Assembly (NCBI GenBank): GCA_005877225.1
Contig: VBPK01000182.1
Span: forward strand, 1 to 16,099
Direction of reading: 5' to 3'
DNA length: 16,099 nucleotides
Source: Nitrososphaerota archaeon
Lineage (GTDB): Archaea > Thermoproteota > Nitrososphaeria > Nitrososphaerales > Gagatemarchaeaceae
The translations under genes were made by a program, and so were the position numbers. Positions 1 through 6,053 of the stretch are shown in pieces (the stretch's first letter is position 1; each line of letters starts with the position of its first letter). Under the pieces are notes generated by a model. It worked only from the letters and a program-made list of their open reading frames with translations. It ran no database searches and was not told the DNA's origin.

Positions 1-66
1 CCTCGAGCTCTCCTGGAACAGTTGCGGGATGCGGTTGCCGAGAAGCAGGCTAGGCCTAACGCCTGA
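1..66 (+). CDS. C-terminal end of an unidentified protein (5' partial)
   Basis: Frame 1 is open from the left edge to a TGA at 64-66. It encodes 21 residues of charged, helix-like sequence (ALLEQLRDAVAEKQARPNA at the end), which reads like a genuine protein C-terminus. A second frame is also open further, to about 126, but its product is rich in R, S, G and P and less protein-like. Too little is visible to name the family. A short palindrome, TAGGCCTA at 51-58 flanked by CAGGC/GCCTG, lies at the end of the frame. Confidence 0.4.
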   Translation, partial: PRALLEQLRDAVAEKQARPNA

Positions 67-205
67 AATCACAAGAAGGGTTTACCCAGGTCGAAACCCA
101 GGTAGGGTAAGCGAAAGCTGGAAATGATCACGACGCTAGCGAACGAGGCAGCTACTAGATTTTTGGCTCATCGAAGATGATTCCGGTGCGATTCGAATTC
201 ACGTT

Positions 206-730
206 CTAAACGGTAAAAGTGATACCGTCCTTCGTTTCGTCTATTTCAATTTCCTTGTCGAGGACGTTCTTGAAAGCGCCTGAAACATAGCCCTTCAAGA
301 AGAGCGACCACCTGGCGCCCAGTTCGTGCCTCAGGTAGAACACCTCCTTTCCATCTCGCCGATACCGCTGGCAATCGGCGAAGTTCTTGTACCGGCAGAC
401 AACCGGGTCTATGAAGTAGAGGAGGGATTCTTTGTTTAGGGGTAGGCCCATCGTGAGGATGGTGTCTCTCGCGAACGATCCGCCCGCCGCCTCGGCTCTA
501 GACAGCACAGTATCGTCATTCTGCCCCTCCATGTTACTTATGATTAAGCCCTTGTGGATCAGTACGAAGTTCAAATCGGGAATGAACTGGTCAAACTCGA
601 CATGCTTCTTTAGGATCTGGTTCACGAGGTTGTTGAAGCTGGCAGATTTCTTAGAAGCCTCCTTAGAAAGCTCTTCGTAGACCTTACGGTCCAACCTGAC
701 TGAGTGGGTGACAGGCTTGGGCGTTTTCAC
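206..730 (-). CDS. Ribbon-helix-helix DNA-binding protein with uncharacterised C-terminal domain
   Basis: A 174-residue protein. Residues about 8-45 fit a ribbon-helix-helix fold: a basic strand (HSVRLDRKVYEEL) followed by two helices (KKSASFNNLVNQILKKH). RHH proteins usually dimerise and bind operator DNA with the strand. The remaining ~125 residues, including ARWSLFLKGYVSGAFKNVL near the C-terminus, match no domain I can name and may bind a ligand or partner. The start is a GTG at 730. A TATA-like box on the minus strand at about 753-761 is centred 27 bases upstream, which fits a leaderless mRNA and supports this start. The surrounding DNA is less GC-rich than the glnA and herA regions. A regulatory role is inferred from the fold only. 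Confidence 0.75.
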   Translation of the reverse strand: MKTPKPVTHSVRLDRKVYEELSKEASKKSASFNNLVNQILKKHVEFDQFIPDLNFVLIHKGLIISNMEGQNDDTVLSRAEAAGGSFARDTILTMGLPLNKESLLYFIDPVVCRYKNFADCQRYRRDGKEVFYLRHELGARWSLFLKGYVSGAFKNVLDKEIEIDETKDGITFTV

Positions 731-751
731 GCCCTGAAATTACGTGCCCGA

Positions 752-762
752 GGTAAATAAAC
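752..762 (-). promoter_or_regulatory. TATA box of the ribbon-helix-helix gene
   Basis: Reading the minus strand, AGTTTATTTACC contains an archaeal TATA-like box centred near 757, 27 bases before the GTG at 730. No Shine-Dalgarno sequence lies between, so the transcript is predicted to be leaderless. Confidence 0.5.
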
Positions 763-840
763 TATCTTCCAAGAGTAAAAGCTGAAAATTACTCATTGTG
801 ATTTGCAAATTTTCGCTTGTGTTCAGAGTGATTCATAATC

Positions 841-849
841 GTTATAAAC
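841..849 (+). promoter_or_regulatory. TATA box of the 43-residue zinc-finger gene
   Basis: GTTATAAAC is a good archaeal TATA box centred near 845, 31 bases before the ATG at 876. This supports the short start rather than the in-frame ATG at 798, which lies upstream of the box. Confidence 0.55.
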
Positions 850-875
850 ACGCTATCGCTCAAATTGTTCGGGCA

Positions 876-1007
876 ATGTCGACCCAGCTAGTCTGGCGCT
901 GCTCGTTTTGTGACCTAGTAGACCTGATTGGGTTCGATAACCTCGAAGGGCGCGACGAAAGCTACTATCTTATCCACATGTCGAGTAAACACGGCATAGA
1001 AGCCTAG
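876..1007 (+). CDS. 43-residue C2H2-type zinc-finger protein
   Basis: A tiny protein starting MSTQLVWRCSFC and ending HGIEA. Its ligand pattern is C9-X2-C12-X21-H34-X4-H39, the spacing of a small C2H2-like zinc finger with a long central loop. The longest in-frame start is ATG 798, but the TATA box at 841-849 falls inside that extension, so the leaderless ATG at 876 is preferred. It has its own promoter and no same-strand neighbour, so it is not an operon passenger. Such short zinc fingers in archaea can bind nucleic acid or protein. No function can be assigned. The downstream hairpin at 1081-1104 may end the transcript. Confidence 0.6.
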   Translation: MSTQLVWRCSFCDLVDLIGFDNLEGRDESYYLIHMSSKHGIEA

Positions 1008-1080
1008 TGTCAGCCCCGCGGAACATGTTCCTTCAGGAAATCTCCTATGCGTGTGGTCCAGGATAAGAACATAAGGGGAA

Positions 1081-1104
1081 TGGTTGATTCTTTTGAATCA
1101 ACCA
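1081..1104. terminator. 10-bp hairpin between convergent genes
   Basis: TGGTTGATTC and GAATCAACCA form a perfect 10-bp stem with a TTTT loop. It sits between the end of the zinc-finger gene (1007) and the end of the TRAM gene (1133), which converge, so it could act on transcripts from both sides. There is no strong T-tract after it on either strand, so termination is inferred from position and structure only. Confidence 0.45.
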
Positions 1105-1132
1105 ACGTGCGTGCGGCAGACCCCACGACTGA

Positions 1133-1438
1133 TTAATTCGTGGTCTTTGCCGTAGACTGAGAGGTTGACGTCGCAGTCGGTTCTGAACTCTGTACGACCT
1201 GTCCAGACGCAAACCGCTCCGAGACTTGCGTGACCTTTATCCTCACGTTCTGGCCTTGCCTAGTGCCAGGGACAAAGACTACAAATCCCTCGATTCTGGC
1301 TATGCCCTCACCACGCTTGCTGGTGTCGGAGATACTGACGTTGTACTCCTTGCCTACCTCGACCGGCTTGTTGAAGGAACCGGAACCTCTTCCGAAACCT
1401 CCTCGATTGCCATACCCTCCGCGCTGTCCGAAACTCAT
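1133..1438 (-). CDS. TRAM-domain RNA-binding protein with N-terminal RGG tail
   Basis: A 101-residue protein. Residues about 25-82 form a TRAM domain (VGKEYNVSISDTSKRGEG..., then GFVVFVPGTRQGQNVRIKV and a closing strand ending SGQVV). TRAM is a small beta-barrel also found in tRNA-modifying enzymes such as MiaB and TrmA. Stand-alone archaeal TRAM proteins bind RNA and can act as RNA chaperones. Two parts are unusual. The first ~22 residues are RGG-like (GQRGGYGNRGGFGRGSG), a composition common in RNA-binding tails. The last ~18 residues are Ser/Thr-rich. The ATG at 1438 is the only start that includes the tail. The gene lies 165 bases downstream of glnA on the same strand, with a likely terminator and its own TATA box between. 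Confidence 0.85.
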   Translation of the reverse strand: MSFGQRGGYGNRGGFGRGSGSFNKPVEVGKEYNVSISDTSKRGEGIARIEGFVVFVPGTRQGQNVRIKVTQVSERFASGQVVQSSEPTATSTSQSTAKTTN

Positions 1439-1494
1439 TTTCTTTCACACATCCTACCGTTATTCCATCCAGTAGGTCCTGGGCTGTTGGAGGG

Positions 1495-1504
1495 CTAATT
1501 AAAG
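1495..1504 (-). promoter_or_regulatory. Probable TATA box of the TRAM gene
   Basis: On the minus strand CTTTAATTAG is a TATA-like box about 61 bases before the TRAM start codon. If used, it would give a 5' leader of about 35 bases, unlike the leaderless genes nearby. A weaker AT-rich stretch at about 1461-1470 is at leaderless distance and is an alternative. Confidence 0.35.
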
Positions 1505-1549
1505 AGCGTGCAATCGGGTCATACATCTTGGTCGGCGTTGCTTCTGTAG

Positions 1550-1597
1550 AAAAAGCTCAACCTAGAGCGTGCTAGGGCATCTGAACTCCCTTCAGGC
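1550..1597 (-). terminator. Possible terminator of glnA
   Basis: Past the glnA stop, the minus strand has a small CTGAA/TTCAG inverted repeat (about 1581-1595) and then a TTTTT run at 1550-1554. Archaeal termination depends largely on T-runs, so this is a reasonable end for the glnA transcript, but the run is short. Confidence 0.35.
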
Positions 1598-1603
1598 TGT
1601 CTG

Positions 1604-3067
1604 TCACAGGTCAAAGTAGAGGTAGAACTCGTAGGGGTGGGGCCTGGCTCCGACCGCCCTGTAATTCTCCAACTCCAGCTCCATCATCACGTCAAGGAGG
1701 TCCTTGGGGAATACGGGGGTGAGGAACCCAGAGTCACTCCTAAGGCTCTCTACCGACTCCAGAAGGCTCCCCGGAAGCTCCTTCACCGATAATGCTCTCC
1801 TTTTCTCGGGTGTCAGCTTGTAGATGTCCTGGTCCACAGGGTCTCCTGGGTCCAGCTTTCTCTTGATTCCGTCAAGCCCCGCGGCTGCGATCGCCGAGAA
1901 GGTGAGGTATGGGTTGCATGAGGGGTCGGGTGTCCTGAACTCGACTCTCTTCGCACCCTCCCCCGCCCTCCCCTTCTCGTAGAGTGGGATTCGCACGTTC
2001 GCCGACCTGTTGGACTTGCTCCAGGCGACGTAGACTGGCGCCTCGTAACCTGGGACCAGCCGTCTGTATGAGTTGGTTGTCGGCGCGACGATGGCGCAGA
2101 GCGCCCTGCTGTGCTCGAGGAGCCCACCGATATAGTGCCTCGCGGTCTGGCTTATCTCCGCGTATCCGTCGTCAGGGTCGAAGAAGGCGTTCCTCTCTCC
2201 ATTCCAGAGACTCGAGTGTGTGTGCATCCCGACAGCGTTGTCCCCGAAGATAGGCTTCGGCATCGTCGAGGCGATGAGCCCCCGCCTCGATGCAACGTTC
2301 TTTGTCACGAACTTGTAAGTCATGACGCTGTCGGCCATCTGGACGAGGGCGTCCCTGTACATGTCGATCTCGCACTGCCCCGCGGTGGCCACTTCGTGGT
2401 GATGAGCGTTGCAGAGAATTCCGAACCCATCACGAAGATTCGTCACGCACTCGCTGCGGTAATCGCTCAGCGTATCGACTGGTGGCGCGGGGTAGTACCC
2501 GTCCTTGAACCTGATGGGGAAGTTCGTCCCCCTGGCCTCCACAGCCGACTCCTGAGAGGAGATCTTGAAACTGTTCGAGAAGGGGTCAGAGACCTGCCAG
2601 GTCGCCCCGTCGAAGACGAAGAACTCGACTTCCGGTCCCCAGAGAGATTCCGTGTATCCCGCCGATTCGAGCATCTTTGCGGCCTCCTGGGCGACCCGTC
2701 TCGGGTCTCTCGCGAACTTTCCCCGTCCGAAACCGACCATAACGTCGCAGATCAGCCTCGCCGTCTTGTAGGTCCCCTCCCAGGGGATTACGCCGAAGGT
2801 TGACGGGTCCGGGAGCAAGACCATATCAGATTCGAAGATTTCGGTGAACCCCTTAATTGATGAGCCGTCGAGTTTAGCGACTCCATCGGTGAAGGTCTTC
2901 TCGGAGATCATCTCGGCCGGGATGGTGACGTGTCGCAGGCGGCCGGGTACGTCGGTCAGGTGCAGGTCGACGAAAGCGATTCCCATCTCCTCGATAACGT
3001 CGAGGACCTGCCTGGGGGTTCTCCTCCGCTTCAAGAAGCTACCCTGGGCGGAGATGTCGTAAGGCAA
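1604..3067 (-). CDS. glnA: Glutamine synthetase, type I
   Basis: This cytosolic enzyme makes glutamine from glutamate, ammonia and ATP, the main entry of ammonium into metabolism. With the TTG start at 3067 it has 487 residues, in the usual GS-I range. Motifs run in order: GSS with FTEIFESDM (about 68-82), the metal-binding WGPEVEFF (143-150), HHHEVATAGQCEID (222-235), KPIFGDNAVGMHTH (271-284), NSYRRLVPGYEAPV (332-345), NRSANVRIP (353-361), and FRTPDPSCNPYL near the C-terminus. The frame is open further upstream (ATG at 3103 and beyond). However, ATG 3103 overlaps the TATA box at 3091-3098, and that box lies 28 bases before TTG 3067, so the TTG is preferred. One departure: the usual GDNGSGMH motif reads GDNAVGMH. 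The divergent neighbour is an Lrp regulator that may control it. Confidence 0.95.
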   Translation of the reverse strand: MPYDISAQGSFLKRRRTPRQVLDVIEEMGIAFVDLHLTDVPGRLRHVTIPAEMISEKTFTDGVAKLDGSSIKGFTEIFESDMVLLPDPSTFGVIPWEGTYKTARLICDVMVGFGRGKFARDPRRVAQEAAKMLESAGYTESLWGPEVEFFVFDGATWQVSDPFSNSFKISSQESAVEARGTNFPIRFKDGYYPAPPVDTLSDYRSECVTNLRDGFGILCNAHHHEVATAGQCEIDMYRDALVQMADSVMTYKFVTKNVASRRGLIASTMPKPIFGDNAVGMHTHSSLWNGERNAFFDPDDGYAEISQTARHYIGGLLEHSRALCAIVAPTTNSYRRLVPGYEAPVYVAWSKSNRSANVRIPLYEKGRAGEGAKRVEFRTPDPSCNPYLTFSAIAAAGLDGIKRKLDPGDPVDQDIYKLTPEKRRALSVKELPGSLLESVESLRSDSGFLTPVFPKDLLDVMMELELENYRAVGARPHPYEFYLYFDL

Positions 3068-3089
3068 GTGGCAGCCTGCCCCCACAAAC

Positions 3090-3099
3090 GAATATAAAC
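3090..3099. promoter_or_regulatory. Palindromic TATA element shared by glnA and lrp
   Basis: AATATAAA on the plus strand reads TTTATATT on the minus strand. Its centre near 3095 is 30 bases before the lrp ATG (3125) and 28 bases before the preferred glnA TTG (3067). Only 57 bases separate the two start codons, and I see no second AT-rich element, so one near-symmetrical box probably serves both directions. Confidence 0.6.
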
Positions 3100-3124
3100 T
3101 CATCACGAGGCTTATTGGACGTAC

Positions 3125-3643
3125 ATGAGTCAGGAAGTGTCTTTCTCGAACAAACGTCCCGCCGTCAGCGGAGGCCACAGCGTACACCCCGAACATTTGG
3201 CCATCGAGGAGCTTGACAGGAAGCTCATCGTGGCGCTCGAGCGGGACTGTCGGCGCTCGAATCGGGAACTAGCCGTAGAATTGCGTGTTTCGCCATCGAC
3301 GGTGATAACGCATGTCAAGAACCTTGAGGCGGCGGGGCTCGTCAAGGGGTATGCCGCGATCCTCGACCACCAGAAGCTCGGCTACGAACTCACCGCTGTT
3401 GTAGAGGTGATAGTCTCGAAGGGCAAACTGCTCGAGATGGAGAGGGAGATAGCGAAGGTTCCGGGGGTCTGCGCTGTCTACGACGTGACCGGCGCGACCG
3501 ACGGGATAGTCATCGGAAAGTTCAGGGACAGAGAGGAACTGAGCAGGTTCGCGAAGAGCCTTCTCGCGATGCCTTTCGTCGAGCGGACCAACACGCACAT
3601 CGTGCTAACGACCGTGAAAGAGGACTTTCGATTGCCTCCGTGA
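3125..3643 (+). CDS. Lrp/AsnC-family transcriptional regulator
   Basis: A 172-residue regulator. An N-terminal winged helix covers about residues 27-77 (ELDRKLIVALERDCRRSNRE, then VSPSTVITHVKNLEAAGLVKGY). It is followed by an effector-binding RAM domain (about 88-168, with VTGATDGIVIGKF and TNTHIVLTTV). Lrp proteins assemble as dimers or octamers and bind amino acids; glutamine-responsive archaeal members are known. The first ~26 residues are an extra tail not usual in the family, but the TATA box 30 bases before ATG 3125 supports this start. Divergent transcription from glnA suggests control of nitrogen assimilation and perhaps of its own promoter. That link is inferred from position. Confidence 0.92.
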   Translation: MSQEVSFSNKRPAVSGGHSVHPEHLAIEELDRKLIVALERDCRRSNRELAVELRVSPSTVITHVKNLEAAGLVKGYAAILDHQKLGYELTAVVEVIVSKGKLLEMEREIAKVPGVCAVYDVTGATDGIVIGKFRDREELSRFAKSLLAMPFVERTNTHIVLTTVKEDFRLPP

Positions 3644-3654
3644 AGCGAGGGATG

Positions 3655-3662
3655 TTTAAATA
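3655..3662 (+). promoter_or_regulatory. TATA box of first winged-helix gene
   Basis: TTTAAATA lies just after the lrp stop codon, centred about 28 bases before the ATG at 3687. It predicts a separate leaderless transcript rather than read-through from lrp. Confidence 0.6.
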
Positions 3663-3686
3663 AGTTCATCGGAAGTTTGATATGAA

Positions 3687-4172
3687 ATGCCCTCCGACCT
3701 TGTCAAGATCAGGGTGAAGGCCGGGAATAGCGAGGCCGAGATCGAAGCCGAACTAAGTCACATCCGCGAGGCTATCGAGCTAATCCCTGAAGTTTTGAAG
3801 CAACTCCCAGCCGACGGCGGGGCGAGAGTGAGCAGAGAGGCTCCTCAGGTCTATCTCCCTCCAGGAGACAGCGGTGAGGTACCCGTCGTCACCCTTGAGA
3901 AGGGCGACTCGCTGGCCGAGGTCGTCGGCAAGTTCTTCGCCAGCGAGTGGGGAACGCAGAGAAGGAAGCTCTCAGACGTCAGAGAGGCCCTTCAGTCGTA
4001 CGGGCTCAACTACCCGAAGCAGTCGGTCGCGGTCGCTCTCCTCAGGCTGGCCAAGGCGTCGCGGATAAGGAGGTTCAAGGCGGAAGACGGTGAGTTCGTG
4101 TACACTTCCTCGACCCCAATCATGCCCCAGCAGCAGCTGGTTCCCGTCGCAGATATCAGGGCAAACGTTTAA
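3687..4172 (+). CDS. Small winged-helix protein, paralogue 1
   Basis: A 161-residue protein of unknown role. It starts with a predicted strand (VKIRVKAG), then a short acidic turn and a long helix (EAEIEAELSHIREAIELI). A linker follows, then a C-terminal winged-helix region (about 95-140: RRKLSDVREALQSYGLNY, then SVAVALLRLAKASRIRRF). The C-terminal half resembles the protein at 4721-5188 (YGLNYPKQSVAVALLRL against RGYHYDPTAVSHSLVDL, with a closing Y after a charged turn). It is the first of three neighbours built alike: strand pair, helix, winged helix. It has its own TATA box at 3655. A DNA-binding role is inferred. A basic patch (RIRRFK) lies in the wing. Confidence 0.7.
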   Translation: MPSDLVKIRVKAGNSEAEIEAELSHIREAIELIPEVLKQLPADGGARVSREAPQVYLPPGDSGEVPVVTLEKGDSLAEVVGKFFASEWGTQRRKLSDVREALQSYGLNYPKQSVAVALLRLAKASRIRRFKAEDGEFVYTSSTPIMPQQQLVPVADIRANV

Positions 4173-4214
4173 TCGCCCAAAAAAATCTGCTCGAAGCCGG
4201 AGTCAAGTGGGGCG

Positions 4215-4757
4215 ATGTCTTCAGAAAGGCAACTCTCAGTCTCGATCAGCTACGGGGACGTGAAGGTCGACTTCTCTGGCTCTCCCGACGTCGTGATGCG
4301 TTCGCTGCACGAGTTCGTCGCAAAGGTAGTTCCCAACATCGACCTGGCGCGGACAATCACGGTCAACTATTCACTAAACGACATTATCCAGACATTCAAG
4401 GATTTCATCAGGATAACCCCCGAGGGGCCGCGAGTCTGGCTCCAGGACAGGAAAGTCTCAGACAAGGACGTGATCCTCCTCCAGCTAGTCGCGTCGCGAG
4501 CCTCGAGCCTCTCGGGAAAGTTCACTTCGGACTCGATGAACATAGCCGAGATACAGGCCGCCACGGGGCTCTATCCAAAGACGATCAGCTCCAGGCTGAG
4601 CGAGTTGACCAAGCTGGGCCAAGTCGAGCGCGAGGATTCCGAAGGAGGGGGGAAGTACCGAATAACCACGGTGGGGGTTCACCGCCTCAGCGACCAGCTC
4701 TCTAAGAAGCTCAGACAAGGTCAAGCCGCGGCGGCTGGGGCGGAAGGCTCGCCCTGA
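4215..4757 (+). CDS. Winged-helix transcription regulator-like protein, paralogue 2
   Basis: A 180-residue protein. Residues about 6-40 form a beta-hairpin and helix (VSISYGDVKVDFSGSPDVVM, then LHEFVAKVV). A winged-helix domain covers about 95-165 (MNIAEIQAATGLYPKTISSR, then LSELTKLGQVERED and a GGGKYRITTVG wing). Separate strand-plus-GSPDVV and winged-helix parts occur in other archaeal hypothetical proteins, as far as I recall. The gene starts 42 bases after the paralogue 1 stop and may share its transcript. An A-rich stretch (about 4178-4186) is a weak alternative promoter. The C-terminus is Gly/Ala-rich. It overlaps the convergent gene at 4721-5188 by 37 bases. No effector or target can be inferred. 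Confidence 0.75.
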   Translation: MSSERQLSVSISYGDVKVDFSGSPDVVMRSLHEFVAKVVPNIDLARTITVNYSLNDIIQTFKDFIRITPEGPRVWLQDRKVSDKDVILLQLVASRASSLSGKFTSDSMNIAEIQAATGLYPKTISSRLSELTKLGQVEREDSEGGGKYRITTVGVHRLSDQLSKKLRQGQAAAAGAEGSP

Positions 4758-5188
4758 GGGCGCGGCGGGCGCTTTTGGATGTACCTGTAGTTCCTACTTG
4801 AACCGTCTCTGAACAGTGTTCCTTCTCGGACCAAATCGACGAGGCTGTGCGATACCGCAGTCGGGTCGTAGTGGTACCCTCTCCTGCTCAGCTCTTCGTG
4901 CGCCTCCGAAAGCGATCGGGGGCTTGCGAACCATCCCTCCTTCCACAGAGTCGTCAGCAGCCCACGGCAGGTCTCGAACCTCCGACCCGCCGAGTCCCGC
5001 TCCTCGGATTCCACCAGTGTGGGTTCTTTAGATGCCATTCCTGCCAGCACGCTCTCGACTGCCTGCTGCACTCTGTCCTCCGGCGAGGTGATCTCGATCT
5101 CCCATGCCCCCCTCTTCAGCTTGACAGTAATGTTATTCGGCTCGGTGACCAACGATATCTTGTTGTCCCTCTTGCGCAAGTTGCTCAT
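4721..5188 (-). CDS. Winged-helix protein, paralogue 3
   Basis: A 155-residue protein, convergent with and overlapping paralogue 2. Its N-terminal part (NITVKLKRGAWEIEITSPED then a helix RVQQAVESVLAGM) has the same strand-strand-[ST]PE-helix layout as paralogue 2. The C-terminal winged-helix region (about 75-140) contains SRRGYHYDPTAVSHSLVDLV and NYRYI, closest to paralogue 1. The tail is Pro/Ala-rich. The ATG at 5188 directly abuts a TATA-like CTTAAAAT (5190-5197). If that box drives the gene, transcription would begin near 5167 and translation would start inside, for example at TTG 5152. The IS remnant begins 26 bases upstream, so it may have replaced part of the original upstream region. 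Confidence 0.7.
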   Translation of the reverse strand: MSNLRKRDNKISLVTEPNNITVKLKRGAWEIEITSPEDRVQQAVESVLAGMASKEPTLVESEERDSAGRRFETCRGLLTTLWKEGWFASPRSLSEAHEELSRRGYHYDPTAVSHSLVDLVREGTLFRDGSSRNYRYIQKRPPRPQGEPSAPAAAA

Positions 5189-5213
5189 ATTTTAAGAGTT
5201 AGACCCTTTGGCC

Positions 5214-5231
5214 GGCGCTGTCAAGTTAAGG
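5214..5231 (+). repeat. Left terminal inverted repeat of the IS6-like element
   Basis: GGCGCTGTCAAGTTAAGG, matching the reverse complement of 5988-6005 at 17 of 18 positions. The transposase remnant's final TGA (5221-5223) lies inside this repeat. Confidence 0.8.
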
Positions 5232-5922
5232 CATCGGTTATGAGGCGGATGAATCTCAGGTATTCTGGACCATCGTCATACTCCATCGGTGCCCGCCCTA
5301 TCTCCCGTTCGTCCTCGCGTGGTTGTGATAGAACCTGAAGACCGATATCTAGTTGTGGACGTGCTCCCTGTCACACTCCTCCTTGAGGCATGGGAACAAA
5401 TCATCGAAGCGCTCGATCCTGTCCTTCAACACCTGATTCATCCTCTCTATATGGTTCTTCAGTTCAGTGCCATACACATGATGCTCCAGACGAGCCCATC
5501 TGCGAGCCTCCGATATCACGCTCTCTCGTCCGTCCATGTGAGCTTCCTCCCATACATTGAACGAAGCTCCTTGAGGAAGAGGCAGGTGTCGGGAATGGAT
5601 TGGTTGTATGTGATCCTGAACCCCAGGAACGCCTCAATCCTGGCTCGAACGCGACCCACATCACCCCTCTCCTTCCCCTGATGCGGATCATCGTCTCGTC
5701 CACGAATATCGCCGTGACTAGCCTCCTATCGACATCGAACCCGTCGCAGACCGGTGCCAACCGTTGGACCCACTGGCGTATGGACTCGTGAGACCTCTCC
5801 AGGAAGGCCTCAAGAATCCTTGATGCTCTCCCCAAACTGTTTGAGCACTGATAGACATACACCCTGTAGAGCTTGAGAGCGAGGGGTGTCCTTTCACCTA
5901 TCATGAATCTTGGAACGATCAT
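5221..5922 (-). pseudogene. IS6-like DDE transposase, frameshifted
   Basis: The intact transposase would have cut and joined IS ends through a DDE catalytic triad. Pieces are recognisable in three frames: an N-terminal helical part (TPLALKLYRVYVYQCSNSLG), FVDETMIRIRGRRGVMWVAF with the first Asp, then in another frame FLGFRITYNQSIPDTCLFLK and TWTDERA with the second Asp. A third frame gives ARLEHHVYGTELKNHIERMN with the Glu, then FYHNHARTNGR. At least three frameshifts (near 5645, 5540 and 5312) and an in-frame TAG (after HN, near 5350) interrupt it. The total of ~234 codons equals a normal IS6 transposase, so the loss is by small mutations and not deletion. The N-terminal limit is uncertain: a TGA lies in frame 18 bases before the ATG. 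Confidence 0.8.
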
Positions 5923-5987
5923 GAGGCGTGGGAGGCCTCATCCCCTCAAACCGTCAGGAAGCAAACAGAATAGACAGATTACTCAAT

Positions 5988-6005
5988 CCTTTACTTGACA
6001 GCGCC
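5988..6005 (-). repeat. Right terminal inverted repeat of the IS6-like element
   Basis: On the minus strand this reads GGCGCTGTCAAGTAAAGG, differing from the left repeat at one base. It marks the right boundary of the element. Confidence 0.8.
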
Positions 6006-6053
6006 CTCCTCTATAGCACACTAAATACAACGTACATTTCTGTTGTAGGTTGG

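Larger units (their letters stand above)
5214..6005. mobile_element. Decayed IS6-like insertion sequence, 792 bp
   Basis: The element is bounded by 18-base inverted repeats that match at 17 of 18 positions and encloses one broken DDE transposase gene. Its length, the GGCGCTGTCAAGT-type ends and a single ~234-residue transposase ending inside one repeat all fit the IS6 family, which has archaeal members. The flanking 8 bases (CTTTGGCC left, CTCCTCTA right) do not match, so no target-site duplication survives. The transposase is broken, so the copy cannot move by itself. Confidence 0.8.

Noticed and set aside
67..205. A tRNA or C/D-box RNA suggested by GGTCGAAACCC and GATGATT motifs
   Set aside because: No acceptor or anticodon stem can be paired around the T-loop-like sequence on either strand, and no D box at a proper distance follows the C-box-like motif.
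206..1007. RHH protein and small zinc-finger protein as a toxin-antitoxin pair
   Set aside because: They are divergent with separate promoters, and the small protein has a zinc-finger pattern rather than any toxin signature.
2111..2803. Long plus-strand frame opposite glnA
   Set aside because: Antisense shadow of the GC-rich glnA coding sequence; product is rich in R, E, D and P with no domain and no promoter.
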